A stretch of DNA of 64,000 bases from Pseudomonadota bacterium (GCA_023423065.1 JAFAGC010000118.1:1-64000), one strand, 5' to 3'; counted from the first letter of the stretch, positions 9,647 through 19,521 are shown. A program made the numbers and translations. The notes: generated from the sequence alone by a model not told the origin.

Positions 9647-10460
9647 GGACCTCGCAGCCCGATTGCGGTCCGCCAAGCACCTCGCGGACCTCCGGCAGCC
9701 ACTCGCGCATGGCTTCCTCGACTAGATAGGGCGGGTTCACCAGCACCACGGCGGATCCGTTGAGCGCGGCGCGCGAATCGCAGGGATGCATCCACAGCAG
9801 CGACCCGATCACCGGCCGCGCGGTCGAAGCGCGCAGCGTGGCGAGCCATGCATCGAAATCCCGGCGCAGCTTGACCGGCAGCCACAACATGACGGCGGCG
9901 GTCTCGAAGCGCCGCAACGTGTCGGCGACCGCGGATAGTACGCGCGAAAGGTCCTCCCGTTCCTCGTAGGGCGGGTCGATCAGTACGCAGCCGCGTCGCT
10001 CGGGCGGCGGCAGCAAGGCGCGCAATCCCGCGAATCCATCGGATCCTTCGACGCGCGCGCGCGGACGGTTCGCGAGCAACTTGCGCAGGTGGCCCGCCTC
10101 GTCGCGCTGCGTCTCGAAGAATACCGCGCGGTCGGAAGCGCGCAGTTCGAGGGCGGCAAGCATCGGCGAGCCCGGATATCGCAGGCTCCCGCCGTGCACG
10201 CCCGCGGCGACGATCTCGCGGTAGCGGGTCAGCGCCGCGTGGCGCGGTTGCGCCGCGAGCAGTTTCGCGACACCGCCCTGCCACTCGGCCGGATGTTCGG
10301 AGTCACCGGGATGCAGGTCGTAGTCGCCGCGCCCCGCGTGCGTATCGACGTACAGAAAGCCCTTGTCCTTGCGCTTGAGCGCGGCAAGCACCTCGAGCAG
10401 TACGACGTGTTTGTGGACATCGGCGAAGTTGCCGGCGTGATATTGATGGCGGTATTTCAT
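9633..10460 (-). CDS. rlmJ: 23S rRNA (adenine-2030 N6)-methyltransferase
   Basis: A 275-residue RlmJ/ComJ-family SAM-dependent methyltransferase acting on A2030 of 23S rRNA. The start MKYRHQYHAGNFADVHKHV is the family hallmark. YVDTHAGRGDYDL is the SAM-binding part and DPPYEERED the catalytic DPPY motif. Full length. It stands alone on the minus strand and converges, with a short overlap, on the anti-sigma gene. Confidence 0.95.
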   Translation of the reverse strand: MKYRHQYHAGNFADVHKHVVLLEVLAALKRKDKGFLYVDTHAGRGDYDLHPGDSEHPAEWQGGVAKLLAAQPRHAALTRYREIVAAGVHGGSLRYPGSPMLAALELRASDRAVFFETQRDEAGHLRKLLANRPRARVEGSDGFAGLRALLPPPERRGCVLIDPPYEEREDLSRVLSAVADTLRRFETAAVMLWLPVKLRRDFDAWLATLRASTARPVIGSLLWMHPCDSRAALNGSAVVLVNPPYLVEEAMREWLPEVREVLGGPQSGCEVLSES

Positions 10461-10517
10461 GGGAACCCGGCAAGGCGGGAGCCGCGTTTATACACTGTCG
10501 CCAGGAGGAGTGAGTTC

Positions 10518-11042
10518 ATGACGGGACACATGCGGGGATTGCTGACGGTTTGCATCGCTGGGCTCGCGGCCCTTCCTGCCTGCGCGGCGCAGCCGCCGGC
10601 GCCCGGTGCCATCGCGCCCCCGAAACGGGCTCTCGAGGCGGTCGAGACGCAGCCCTCACCCGCCGGCGAACCGGTGAATACGGCTTCGATGCCGCGCGAA
10701 GTTCGCAGGGCGGTCGTGGCCGACGCGGCGCGCCGCTTCCGCGTCGAGGAGAGCGCCGTGGTGCTCACGCGCGCCGAGCAGCTCACCTGGAGCGACGGTT
10801 CGCTCGGATGCCCCGAGCCCGGCCGCATGTACACGCAGATGCTCGTGCCGGGATATCGCGTGGTCGCCAGGACCACCGAAGGTGAGCTCACCTACAACAC
10901 CGATACTCGCGGCAACGTGGTGATTTGCGGCGTCGTGCCGACGAAGCCGGCGCAGAAGATTCGCGAGAAAATCGAAGGTCCGCGCGGACCTGCCAGCGAA
11001 CCCTCTACCACCCCACCGTCGCAGCCCCGCCCGGTCGGCTGA
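10518..11042 (+). CDS. Secreted protein with a WSDGSLGCPEPG motif, unknown function
   Basis: A 174-residue exported protein. The signal peptide (LLTVCIAGLAALPACA) ends near residue 22, and a lipobox-like LPAC raises the possibility of a lipoprotein. The core holds the motif LTWSDGSLGCPEPGRMYTQ followed by VPGYRVV, which I recognise from uncharacterised bacterial exported proteins. The C-terminus is Pro/Ser-rich. ATG at 10518 is preferred to longer frames because AGGAGG lies about nine bases before it and the signal peptide begins here. No functional assignment is possible. Confidence 0.75.
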   Translation: MTGHMRGLLTVCIAGLAALPACAAQPPAPGAIAPPKRALEAVETQPSPAGEPVNTASMPREVRRAVVADAARRFRVEESAVVLTRAEQLTWSDGSLGCPEPGRMYTQMLVPGYRVVARTTEGELTYNTDTRGNVVICGVVPTKPAQKIREKIEGPRGPASEPSTTPPSQPRPVG

Positions 11043-11102
11043 CAGCAAGCTTCGGGTCGTGATTTCCGCGCGCAGGGCCGACGATGCGCCCGGAGGTCAG
11101 CC

Positions 11103-11591
11103 ATGCAATTCATCATTCGTGGAATTCCCCAGCACGTCGCCGACGAAGTGCGGCGCACGCGACGTTCGCCCGGCTACGGGCATCCGGTGCATCTCGAGAT
11201 TGCGGGCGGCACGGGTCCGTGCCGCTGCTGCCTGAAACCCTTCGTGGTCGGACGCGAGCAGCGGCTGCTGTTCACCTGGCGGCCGAAGGGCGACGAATTC
11301 AGTCTCATGGCGCCCGGTCCCGTCTTCATCCATGCGGAGCCATGCACGGCATTCGCCGGGGAAGGATTTCCCGACTCGTTGCGCGTATTGCCGCTCGCCT
11401 TCGAAGCGCGCCTGCCCGGGAGCCGGATCGTCGCGCTCTCGGCGCGCGCGGATCTTCCGGCCGAAGCGCAGATGGAGACCTTGTTCGACGAACGCGCGGC
11501 GGCCTGGCTGCACGTGCGCCACGCCGAAGCGGGATGTTTCATCGCACGCGTCGACCGCGCCGACGCGCTCGATCTCGCGGCCACCGGCTAA
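11103..11591 (+). CDS. DUF1203 family protein
   Basis: A 162-residue soluble protein of the DUF1203 family, of unknown role. Recognisable features are the start MQFIIRGIPQHVADEVR, a Cys-rich GPCRCCLKPF segment and the conserved GPVFIHAEPC. GGAGG lies seven bases before the ATG. The stop is a TAA in the context TAACTACC, which recurs at other gene ends in this window. The next gene is convergent, beyond a terminator. Confidence 0.85.
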   Translation: MQFIIRGIPQHVADEVRRTRRSPGYGHPVHLEIAGGTGPCRCCLKPFVVGREQRLLFTWRPKGDEFSLMAPGPVFIHAEPCTAFAGEGFPDSLRVLPLAFEARLPGSRIVALSARADLPAEAQMETLFDERAAAWLHVRHAEAGCFIARVDRADALDLAATG

Positions 11592-11632
11592 CTACCACGG
11601 GAAGAGGGTCGCGCGCGCTCCCACGCCGGACA

Positions 11633-11663
11633 CAAAAAAGCCCCCGCGGTTTCCCGCGGGGGC
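11633..11663 (-). terminator. Rho-independent terminator of the subtilase gene
   Basis: Read on the minus strand, a 10-bp GC-rich stem (11640-11649 with 11654-11663) closed by a 4-base loop is followed by a run of T residues (complement of 11633-11639). It lies about 45 bases past the subtilase stop. Confidence 0.9.
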
Positions 11664-11705
11664 CTGAAGGTTGCCGTCCGTCAGGACGGCGTCAGCTGTT
11701 TGCGC

Positions 11706-14700
11706 TTACTTGAGCAGGACGATCGCCTCCGATCCGCCCGTGGCGCCGCCGCGGCTCGTTGACCCGAAGTCGCTGTTGGTGATCAACAGCAGACCCTGGT
11801 GCTCCGAGAAGTAGGGCGCCAGCGGCTCGAACGCCTCCCAGGCGAGATCCGCGCTCTGCTCGAATCCGATGGTGTCACCCGGCACCGAGCCCGCGAACTG
11901 CTCGCCTCCCGGCGTGATCACGAACGGACCGAGATGGGATTCGTCGCCGCCGAAGTACCACGACGTTGCGCGGAAGTCCGCGATCATCGGCAGACCCGCC
12001 TGGTTGATCGTCAGACCGAGATCGCTGCCGCAGACGCGCAGGATCACGTTGGCCGAGTTCGTCGCGTGCTCCACCAGGAATCGCGAGACGCTCGTGTTGG
12101 TCGCTGCGTTGATCACGGCAGTCACCTGCCGGCCATCCGACAGCTGGGTCACGCCCGCGACGTCCTGGTTGATCACGAAGAAGTCGGTAATTCCGTCGGC
12201 ATTCACGTCGAGATCGACTTCGTGCCACGTGCCCACGGGCGTTGCCTTGCGCTCGTGCATGTTGAACGCGAACTCCCAGATGAAGTTCGTGCCCGTGACG
12301 CCGCAGGTCGCACCCGAAACGGCGAACGCGTTGACACCCACGGCGCGCAGGTCCGGGTTCGGCTCCTGCTGGCCATGAGCGCCACCCGGTCGATCGGCGC
12401 CCGTCGCGAGCAGCGAGTACGCAACGACCTGCGCATCGCCGACGCCGCGATTTTTCAGCTTGACCGCCGAAGCGCCCGTCTTCGGATCGGAAACGAGCCG
12501 ATCGGACGAGGCCACCACGTCGGCCGACTTGCGCGGCAGGATGTGCCACGGGATCGAGACCTTGTGGTTCTGACCCTCGAAGACGACGTAGCCGTCGTAC
12601 TCGTTGGCCGTCAGCGGTCCGATCAGGTTGCCGCCGGCGCCCGAGTTCATCAGGTTGTTGCGCAGCTTCGAGGAGGCGACCTTGATCTTGACCGTCACCT
12701 CGGCCTGGCCCTTCGCCGGAACCGTGATGCGGCTCGGCACGACGTCGATGGTCACCGCGCCGGTGTCCTTGTCGTTCTGGTAACGCATCGTCGGACGGAC
12801 CGTGTAGCTCTCGGTCTTGCCCGACTTGTTCTCGACCGACAGGACGCGCGTGAAGCTGTGCGACTGCCTGAATGCATCCAGGTAACCGAAGCTGACCGCG
12901 CCATAGATGGCGGACACCGCGTCGCCCGTCGCGTCACGCACCAGCGTGGGCGAGAGCAGCGCGCGATCGACCCGCACTTCGCCGCCGCCGATACGCGTGA
13001 TCGGCGCGAGCTGATCGGGGAACACCGATCCGTTCGCCGACGGCTGATAGACGTTGCTGTCGGCCGTGTTGATCAGCAGTTGCTTGATCTCGCGAGCCGA
13101 CAGGTCCGGCCGCGCGGCCTTGATGATCGCCGCCGCGCCCGTGACCATCGGCGCCGCGCCCGACGTGCCGCCGAACGCGGTCGCGCCGGTGAAGCTGCCC
13201 GAAGCCGCGGACACCGATTCGCCCGGCGCGCCGATCTCGGGCTTGACGATGTTGTCGTCGAAGCGCGGACCGCGCGAGGAGGTCGACGCGAGCGAACCCG
13301 CCAGCGACACCAGTCCGTCGAGCGAGAAGCGCACCTGCGCCGTGCCCGCGCGCAGAACGTTGGCGTCGGCCAGGTTGATCATGTAGCCCGGGATCGTCTG
13401 CTCGCCGCCGCCGAAGGCACCCGCGAAGGGCGCGGATCCGTCAATCAGGCCGATGATGCCGAGGATGCCGCCGGCCGCCGCGATGTTGGCGATCTTGAGG
13501 CTGAACGAGCACGTGCCTCGATCGACCAGCACGATGAGCCCGGCGAGTTCGCCCGGAGCGTACGGGTTCGCGCCGGTCGCATCGGCGCAGCCGATGCGCT
13601 TGCCGCCGGTGACCGGTGGATAGAACACCGCGCCTTCGATGCTGGTGGTCTGCGGTGCCGACCACGGCTGGAACACCGCGCCGCGATTGCTCTGGATCGG
13701 CGCGAGGATCTGCATGATCTGCAGCGTCGAGGAGGGCACCGCGGTCTGGGCGACGCTCAGCGCCGAAGATGCCGCGCCCGGCGAGCCGGTGATGAACTGC
13801 TTGTCCGCGCTGTTGCCCGCCGAAGCGACCGTGAGCACGTTGACGGTCGCGAGCGCATCCACCGCGGCCGACAGGTCGTCGTCGAACGGCTGGCCGTAGG
13901 GTGAGCCGAGCGACATGTTGATGATGTCGACGCGGTCGGCGATGTCGCCGTCGCCGTCCGGATCGAGCGCGAACTCCATCGCCTGGATCAGCGCCGTGCC
14001 GCTGCACGACGTGGCCGGCGCGGAGCAGACCTTGAGCGCGTAGAGCTGCGCTCCGGGCGCGACGCCGGCCTTGCCGGCGATGATGTCCGCGACGTGTGTG
14101 CCGTGGCCACCGTTGGTGGTCGCATCGGGCGCGGCGATCGGATCCGGATCCGGTTCGAGCACCGAGTTGGTCGTGTTGGGCCAGCGCTCGCCGACGAAGT
14201 CGTATCCGCCGATGATCTTCGCGTTCGGGAAGAGGTTGTCGTCCTCCGCGGTCGAGGGATCGTCGATCACGAGGTACCCACCGCTCGCAAGCACGGGGAT
14301 CGCCGGCGCGCCGGTCGGCGGCAGCGGCGCCCACGCCGCTTCGTACGCCGCCTGGGTGCCCGGACCGCCGAACGCCTCGTGCGTGTAGTCGATGCCGCTG
14401 TCGATGACCGCGATGCGAACACCCTTGCCGTTCGCGCCGAGCGATTGCGCCGTGCTGGCGCCGATGTACGGCACCGTCTCCGACAAGTCGTGCTCGTAAT
14501 TGGACACGCCGACCACGCGCGTGACGCCGAAGTCGCGCGACAGCGCGGGCAGATCGGCGGCGTCGACGTTCAGCACGACCGCGTTGAGCGCGAGCTGCAC
14601 GGAAGCGACGACTTCGGTGCTCGGTGCGAGGGCGAGTGCGCGATTGATGAAGGCCGCCTGCTCGGCCGCCACCTGTTCGCGAGTGACCTGTCCGCCCGAC

Positions 14701-14951
14701 GCCGCGACCGCCTGACCACGCAGACGCACGAGCACCTCGTGCCGGCCGGTGAGGCCCGCGAGACTCGAATGCAATCGGGTGGAGGGTACGCCTTCCGCCA
14801 CGATGGCCTCGGGCAGTGCGAAGGAACTGATTCGCGCGAGGCTGAGCGCGTCCGGCTCGCGCGGCGCAGCGGCCGCGAGAGTCGAAACGGTCAGCAACGC
14901 GCTGCACACGGCCCACTTCATGTGGCCGTGACCAACACGTTTGCTCTTCAT
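11706..14951 (-). CDS. Large secreted S8 subtilisin-like serine protease
   Basis: A 1081-residue exported protease. A signal peptide (about 1-29) and an inhibitor-like propeptide precede the S8 domain, with the triad Asp184 (AVIDSGIDYT), His283 (GGHGTHVADI) and Ser near residue 600 (GTSGAAPMVTG). A protease-associated insert (about 430-560) sits between His and Ser. About 400 C-terminal residues form probable beta domains, including a segment describing a folded secreted C-terminus. AGGGG lies upstream of the ATG. It is monocistronic with its own terminator. Substrate unknown. Confidence 0.93.
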   Translation of the reverse strand: MKSKRVGHGHMKWAVCSALLTVSTLAAAAPREPDALSLARISSFALPEAIVAEGVPSTRLHSSLAGLTGRHEVLVRLRGQAVAASGGQVTREQVAAEQAAFINRALALAPSTEVVASVQLALNAVVLNVDAADLPALSRDFGVTRVVGVSNYEHDLSETVPYIGASTAQSLGANGKGVRIAVIDSGIDYTHEAFGGPGTQAAYEAAWAPLPPTGAPAIPVLASGGYLVIDDPSTAEDDNLFPNAKIIGGYDFVGERWPNTTNSVLEPDPDPIAAPDATTNGGHGTHVADIIAGKAGVAPGAQLYALKVCSAPATSCSGTALIQAMEFALDPDGDGDIADRVDIINMSLGSPYGQPFDDDLSAAVDALATVNVLTVASAGNSADKQFITGSPGAASSALSVAQTAVPSSTLQIMQILAPIQSNRGAVFQPWSAPQTTSIEGAVFYPPVTGGKRIGCADATGANPYAPGELAGLIVLVDRGTCSFSLKIANIAAAGGILGIIGLIDGSAPFAGAFGGGEQTIPGYMINLADANVLRAGTAQVRFSLDGLVSLAGSLASTSSRGPRFDDNIVKPEIGAPGESVSAASGSFTGATAFGGTSGAAPMVTGAAAIIKAARPDLSAREIKQLLINTADSNVYQPSANGSVFPDQLAPITRIGGGEVRVDRALLSPTLVRDATGDAVSAIYGAVSFGYLDAFRQSHSFTRVLSVENKSGKTESYTVRPTMRYQNDKDTGAVTIDVVPSRITVPAKGQAEVTVKIKVASSKLRNNLMNSGAGGNLIGPLTANEYDGYVVFEGQNHKVSIPWHILPRKSADVVASSDRLVSDPKTGASAVKLKNRGVGDAQVVAYSLLATGADRPGGAHGQQEPNPDLRAVGVNAFAVSGATCGVTGTNFIWEFAFNMHERKATPVGTWHEVDLDVNADGITDFFVINQDVAGVTQLSDGRQVTAVINAATNTSVSRFLVEHATNSANVILRVCGSDLGLTINQAGLPMIADFRATSWYFGGDESHLGPFVITPGGEQFAGSVPGDTIGFEQSADLAWEAFEPLAPYFSEHQGLLLITNSDFGSTSRGGATGGSEAIVLLK

Positions 14952-14996
14952 TTGATTTTATCCCCTGAGAACCTGTTATTCCGGATGCACGCCGGA

Positions 14997-15122
14997 CCAG
15001 GAACGGGCCTGACTATTGCGCGTGAACGGCGCTAGATAGGTGTCTGCTCCCTGCAAACAGCGATCCCTCGCGGCGATGGCCCGTGAGTCGCGGCCACGCG
15101 GAATAGTCAGACCTGTTCCTGG
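14997..15122. repeat. REP/MITE-like inverted repeat element
   Basis: Two 27-base arms, 14997-15023 and 15096-15122, are inverted copies matching at 24 positions, around a 72-base centre. The arm core CTGACTATT with a neighbouring CAGG resembles REP sequences associated with Y1-type (RAYT) transposases. It fills most of the 315-base gap between the subtilase and topA, which holds no convincing gene. The tyrosine transposase itself is absent from the window. Confidence 0.6.
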
Positions 15123-15266
15123 TTCACGGGAACGCGGCGGTTCTTCTTTGTTGCCGCGAGCAGCGCGATGTCCGTTCTCGCACCGTGTCATCCAGGACCC
15201 GTGTCGACGCTACTCCGCGTTTGGACTTAATTCAATCGCGGCCGGCGGCCGGATTGAACATAAGCC

Positions 15267-17825
15267 TCACGACTTACGTTCTTTCTTCTTGGGCTTCGAT
15301 GAAGTTTTCTTCGCGCGCGCGGCGGACTTTTTCTTCGGCGCCGCCGGTTTCTTTCCGCTCTCGCTCGCGGCGGCAGCGGTCGCGGACTTCGCCGTGGGTT
15401 TCCTTGCGGACTTCGCGGCCGCCGGTGTTTCCGCGGCCGCCGGTGCGGCCTTTTCGGTCGCGCCCTTCGCGGGCGCGGCCTGCTTCGCCGGCGTCTTCTT
15501 GCGGCCGAACCGGCTGCCGCGCGGCGGCGCCGCGGCCAGCAGCTCGCGACAGGTCTCGAGCGTCACGGCCTTCGGGTCCGTGTCCTTCGGGATGCGCGCA
15601 TTGCGCTTGCCGTCGGTGATGTACGGACCGTATCGCCCGTTGAGCACCTGGATGTTGTCCACGCCGAAGTCCTGGATGATGCGGTTTGCATCCGCTTCTT
15701 TCTTGAGGCGGATGACTTCGAGCGCGCGTTCCAGCGTCACCGTGTATGGATCGTCGGGCGGCTTGAGCGAGACGTACTTGGCGCCGTACTTGATGTACGG
15801 GCCGAATCGGCCGATGTTGGCCTGCACCGGCTCGCCTTCGGCGGTGGTGCCGAGGTTCATGGGTAGTTTGAACAGCTCGAGCGCTTCCGGCAGCTTGATG
15901 AGATCCATCTTCTGGCCGGGACGCAGCCCCGCGAACTTGGGCTTTTCTTCGTCGTCCTTCGTGCCGATCTGCACGAACGGTCCGAAGCGGCCCATGCGCA
16001 CCGTGACAGGCTTGCCCGTCACCGGATCCTTGCCGAGCTCGCGCGCCTGCGCGACTTCCTCGCGCGAGACGTTCTTCTCGATGTGCTCGACCTGCGTGAT
16101 GAACGGTTTCCAGAATTTCTTGAGCGGCTCGGTCCATGGCTCCTCGCCGCGCGACACCGCGTCGAGCTCGTCTTCGAGCGCGGCCGTGAAGCCGTATTCC
16201 ACGTACTTGTGGAAATGCTTGGAGAGGAATCCGCCGACGATCTTGCCGATGTCCGTCGGGATGAACCGGCGGTTGTCCATGTCGACGTACTCGCGATCCT
16301 TGAGCGTCGAGATGATGGTGGCGTAGGTCGAGGGACGGCCGATGCCGTGTTCTTCGAGCGCCTTGACCAGCGACGCTTCCGAGTAGCGCGGCGGCGGTTC
16401 GGTGAAGTGCTGGTCGCCGTGCACGTTGAGCAGCGTGACGACGTCGCCTTCCTTCATCGCGGGCAGGATGCGGTCGTTCTCGTTCTCCGGTTTGCTGTCG
16501 TCGACGTCTTCCTGGTAGACGGCGATGTAGCCGGGCTTGATCAGCGTCGAGCCGTTCGCGCGCATGACATGGCGTCCCGCCGAACCGCCTTCCGCCTGCT
16601 TGCTCGGGACCATGTCCACGGCGACCGTATCGAACAACGCGTGCGCCATCTGCGAGGCGACCGCGCGCTTCCAGATGAGCGAATAAAGCTTGTACTGGTC
16701 GGGATCGACCTTGCCCTCGAGCCGCGAGGGGAGGATGCCGGCCGAGGTCGGGCGGATCGCCTCGTGCGCTTCCTGTGCGTTGCGCGACTTGGTCTTGTAG
16801 ACGCGCGGCTCTTCGGAAACCGCTTCCTTGCCGTATTCCTTCTCGATCACCTCGCGCATCTCTTTCACCGCTTCGACGGCGAGGTTCACCGAGTCCGTGC
16901 GCATGTAGGTGATGAGACCGATGCTGCCTTCGCCGAAATCGACACCTTCATAAAGCTGCTGCGCGAGTCGCATCGTGCGCTGCGCGGAGTAGCCGAGCTT
17001 GCGTGCGGCTTCCTGCTGCAGAGTCGAGGTGGTGAACGGCGGCGACGGGTTGCGACGGCGCTGCTTCTTGTCGATCGAAATGACGTGCAGGAAGCCCTGG
17101 GCGGCATCGTTGATCGACTGCTCGACGTTGCGCGCGGCTTCTTCGTTCGTGAAGCTGAACTGCTCGACCTTCTGACCATTGAACTCGGTGAGCTTGAGCG
17201 GGAACGACTGCGCGCTGTGCTCGCCCTCGGCCTCGAGCGTCCAGTATTCCTGCGGCTTGAACTTGAGGATCTCTTCCTCGCGCTCGCAGATCATGCGCAG
17301 CGCCGGACTCTGCACGCGGCCCGCGGAGAGCCCGCGACGCACCTTCTTCCAGAGCAGCGGCGAGAGATTGAATCCGACGAGGTAGTCGAGCGCGCGCCGC
17401 GCCTGCTGCGCGTTCACGAGATCGAGCGACAGGTCGCGCGGCTCGGCGACGGCGCGCTGCACCTCACCCTTGGTGATCTCGTAGAACACCACGCGCTTGA
17501 CGTCCTTGCCCTTGAGTTCGCCGCGCTCGTTCAGCAGCTCGCGCAGGTGCCACGAGATCGCTTCGCCTTCGCGATCCGGGTCGGTCGCGAGGTAGAGCGC
17601 CTTGGCTTTCTTGAGCGCACGTGCGATGGCGTCGACGTGTTTCTCGTTGCGCTCGATGGCCTGGTAACTCATCTTGAAGTGCTTGTCGGGATCGACGGCG
17701 CCTTCCTTCGGGATGAGATCGCGGACGTGACCGTAGGAGGCGAGGACTTCGAAGTCCTTGCCGAGATACTTCTTTATGGTCTTCGCTTTGGCGGGAGACT
17801 CGACGATTACGAGATTGTCAGCCAT
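15267..17825 (-). CDS. topA: DNA topoisomerase I
   Basis: An 852-residue type IA topoisomerase that relaxes negative supercoils. The Toprim start reads MADNLVIVESPAKAKTI, and the active-site Tyr lies in LITYMRTDSVNL. The C-terminus holds repeated Topoisom_I-repeat units (GRFGPFVQIG, GRFGPYIKYG, GRYGPYITDG) in place of the zinc ribbons of the E. coli enzyme, then a Lys/Ala/Pro-rich tail of about 90 residues. A longer in-frame extension is rejected because the conserved N-terminus begins at 17825. Its ATG overlaps the smg stop by one base. Confidence 0.97.
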   Translation of the reverse strand: MADNLVIVESPAKAKTIKKYLGKDFEVLASYGHVRDLIPKEGAVDPDKHFKMSYQAIERNEKHVDAIARALKKAKALYLATDPDREGEAISWHLRELLNERGELKGKDVKRVVFYEITKGEVQRAVAEPRDLSLDLVNAQQARRALDYLVGFNLSPLLWKKVRRGLSAGRVQSPALRMICEREEEILKFKPQEYWTLEAEGEHSAQSFPLKLTEFNGQKVEQFSFTNEEAARNVEQSINDAAQGFLHVISIDKKQRRRNPSPPFTTSTLQQEAARKLGYSAQRTMRLAQQLYEGVDFGEGSIGLITYMRTDSVNLAVEAVKEMREVIEKEYGKEAVSEEPRVYKTKSRNAQEAHEAIRPTSAGILPSRLEGKVDPDQYKLYSLIWKRAVASQMAHALFDTVAVDMVPSKQAEGGSAGRHVMRANGSTLIKPGYIAVYQEDVDDSKPENENDRILPAMKEGDVVTLLNVHGDQHFTEPPPRYSEASLVKALEEHGIGRPSTYATIISTLKDREYVDMDNRRFIPTDIGKIVGGFLSKHFHKYVEYGFTAALEDELDAVSRGEEPWTEPLKKFWKPFITQVEHIEKNVSREEVAQARELGKDPVTGKPVTVRMGRFGPFVQIGTKDDEEKPKFAGLRPGQKMDLIKLPEALELFKLPMNLGTTAEGEPVQANIGRFGPYIKYGAKYVSLKPPDDPYTVTLERALEVIRLKKEADANRIIQDFGVDNIQVLNGRYGPYITDGKRNARIPKDTDPKAVTLETCRELLAAAPPRGSRFGRKKTPAKQAAPAKGATEKAAPAAAETPAAAKSARKPTAKSATAAAASESGKKPAAPKKKSAARAKKTSSKPKKKERKS

Positions 17826-18331
17826 CAGTTGGGACGCGATTCCGATTCGTCGAACACCAGGTCTTCCATGCGCGCGCAGGCCTGCTCCTGTCCGGGCTGG
17901 CTCGAGAGCACCATGAGCACGAGCCACTTGAGCCGGTCGATGTCGATCTCGTCGCCGTCGAGCGCGACGAGCCGGTCGATGACGATCTCACGCTGCAGGG
18001 GCGAGAGGATGCCCTCCTGCTCCAGTTGCAGCAGGTAACCGCGACAGCCGGTGGAGATTCGCTCGAGCTCTTCTTCGGAGAAAACCCGCAGCGAGGGCTG
18101 GGTGGAATCGATATCGGGGCGGGAGCGCTCGCCGGCGAGGTCCGCCAGCCAGTCGAGCGCGCGCTCGACATTGTGACGTCCGAAGCCCGCACGTTCGAGG
18201 TCGGCCGCAAGCGCCTCGCGTTCGGGCACCTCGGGGGCTTCGGCCAGCATGTACTGGTCGAACACATAAATGAGAATGTCCAGAACACTTCCGGTCATGC
18301 TGTCGCCGGTTGTCGTCGTCGTTGGCTTCAT
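17825..18331 (-). CDS. smg: Smg family protein (DUF494)
   Basis: A 168-residue Smg/DUF494 protein, a conserved gammaproteobacterial family without a firm biochemical role, commonly found between dprA and topA as here. The family start is VLDILIYVFDQYM. ATG at 18331 overlaps the dprA stop as ATGA, which favours coupling; an internal ATG at 18298 (MTGSVLDIL) is the alternative and fits family length better. The stop overlaps the topA start. Confidence 0.88.
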   Translation of the reverse strand: MKPTTTTTGDSMTGSVLDILIYVFDQYMLAEAPEVPEREALAADLERAGFGRHNVERALDWLADLAGERSRPDIDSTQPSLRVFSEEELERISTGCRGYLLQLEQEGILSPLQREIVIDRLVALDGDEIDIDRLKWLVLMVLSSQPGQEQACARMEDLVFDESESRPN

Positions 18332-19440
18332 TGTCCCGCCATGCGGATGTAACGGCCGCCGGGGTGCGGCGCCACGTGCCCTTCGAGCTCAAGAATCAGC
18401 AGCATCGAAGCGATCGATTCGCTGTTCATACCCGTGCGTTCGATCAAGCTATCGACGCTTGCTGGCTCGAAGGCGAGCGCATCTAACAGGATTTTGTATT
18501 CCTTGTCCAACGTGGAAGCACTTGAGGGCGTGCCGCGGGGCGGCGCAACTATTTGGTCGACAAGGGAAATTTTGAGCTCGGCGAGCAGGTCTTCCGGACG
18601 CTCGACCAGCTTCGCGCCCTGCCGGATGAGTTGGTGGCAGCCGTGCGAGAGTTCGCTGCGGATCGAACCGGGGATCGCGAACACTTCGCGGCCCGCGTCG
18701 CCGGCCAGCCGCGCGGTGATGAGCGAGCCCGAGCGGCAGGCTGCCTCGACCACCAGCGTGCCGAGCGAGAGGCCGGCGATGATCCGGTTTCGATGGGGAA
18801 AGTTCTTCTGCAGCGGCGGTGTGCCGGGCGGGAACTCGGTGATCACGGCGCCGCGCCCGGCGATCCGGTCGGCGAGCTTGTGGTTCGCCGCGGGGTAGAT
18901 CTCGTCGAGCCCGGTGCCGAGCACGGCGATGGTTTCGCCGCCGGCATCCAGCGCGCCCGCATGGCACGCGGCATCGATGCCGAGCGCGAGTCCGCTGGTC
19001 ACGACCAGGCCGGCATGCGCAAGCGCGGCGGCGAAGTCGCGCGCGGTTTCCCGGCCCGCCGGCGTCGGATTGCGGCTGCCGACCATCGCGACTTGCGGCT
19101 CGCCAAGCAATGCCGCCTCGCCCAGCACGTACAGCACGGCGGGCGCGTCGGGAAGATGCAGCAGCAGCGGCGGGTAGCGCGGGTCGGTGGCGGGGAGCAG
19201 GCACACACCGGAGCTCGCGAGCCAGCGCAGATCGGCTTCGATTCTTTCCTGCGCCGGCGACGCGAGCCATGCAGCCGCGGCGGTAGTTAGTTCGAGGCGC
19301 GCGAGCGCGTCCGGCCGGCCGCCATCGAGCGGCGCGAGGGCGGGATCGTCGGCGGCGAGCCTGGCCAGCCGCGCGGCCGTGAATCCGGGCGCGCGCGCGG
19401 CGATGCACAGCCGGCGCAACATCGTTTCGTCGGGCAGCAT
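18328..19440 (-). CDS. dprA: DNA processing protein DprA/Smf
   Basis: A 370-residue DprA that loads RecA onto incoming single-stranded DNA during natural transformation. The Rossmann-like core is clear: VAMVGSRNPTPAGRETARDF, SGLALGIDAACH, AVLGTGLDEIYP and GSLITARLAGDAGREVFAIP. The C-terminal winged-helix DML1-like domain is present (VDSLIERTGM onward). It is the first gene of dprA-smg-topA. Presence of dprA alone does not show competence. Confidence 0.95.
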   Translation of the reverse strand: MLPDETMLRRLCIAARAPGFTAARLARLAADDPALAPLDGGRPDALARLELTTAAAAWLASPAQERIEADLRWLASSGVCLLPATDPRYPPLLLHLPDAPAVLYVLGEAALLGEPQVAMVGSRNPTPAGRETARDFAAALAHAGLVVTSGLALGIDAACHAGALDAGGETIAVLGTGLDEIYPAANHKLADRIAGRGAVITEFPPGTPPLQKNFPHRNRIIAGLSLGTLVVEAACRSGSLITARLAGDAGREVFAIPGSIRSELSHGCHQLIRQGAKLVERPEDLLAELKISLVDQIVAPPRGTPSSASTLDKEYKILLDALAFEPASVDSLIERTGMNSESIASMLLILELEGHVAPHPGGRYIRMAGQ

Positions 19441-19451
19441 CGCGCCAGACT

Positions 19452-19484
19452 AAAACGAAAGGGCCAGCACGCTGGCTGGCCCTT
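19452..19484 (-). terminator. Rho-independent terminator after the LysM gene
   Basis: A perfect 10-bp stem (19459-19468 with 19475-19484) and a 6-base loop are followed on the minus strand by a T-rich tract. It sits between the stop of the LysM gene and the start of dprA. Confidence 0.8.
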
Positions 19485-19521
19485 ATTCGTCTCTATGACG
19501 AGAAATGCGCCTGGGGATTTC

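Noticed and set aside
14997..15122. CRISPR array
   Set aside because: Only two inverted copies, not multiple direct repeats with spacers, and no cas genes nearby.
17826..17927. N-terminal extension of topA
   Set aside because: The extra residues lie inside smg and do not look conserved; the family N-terminus starts at 17825.
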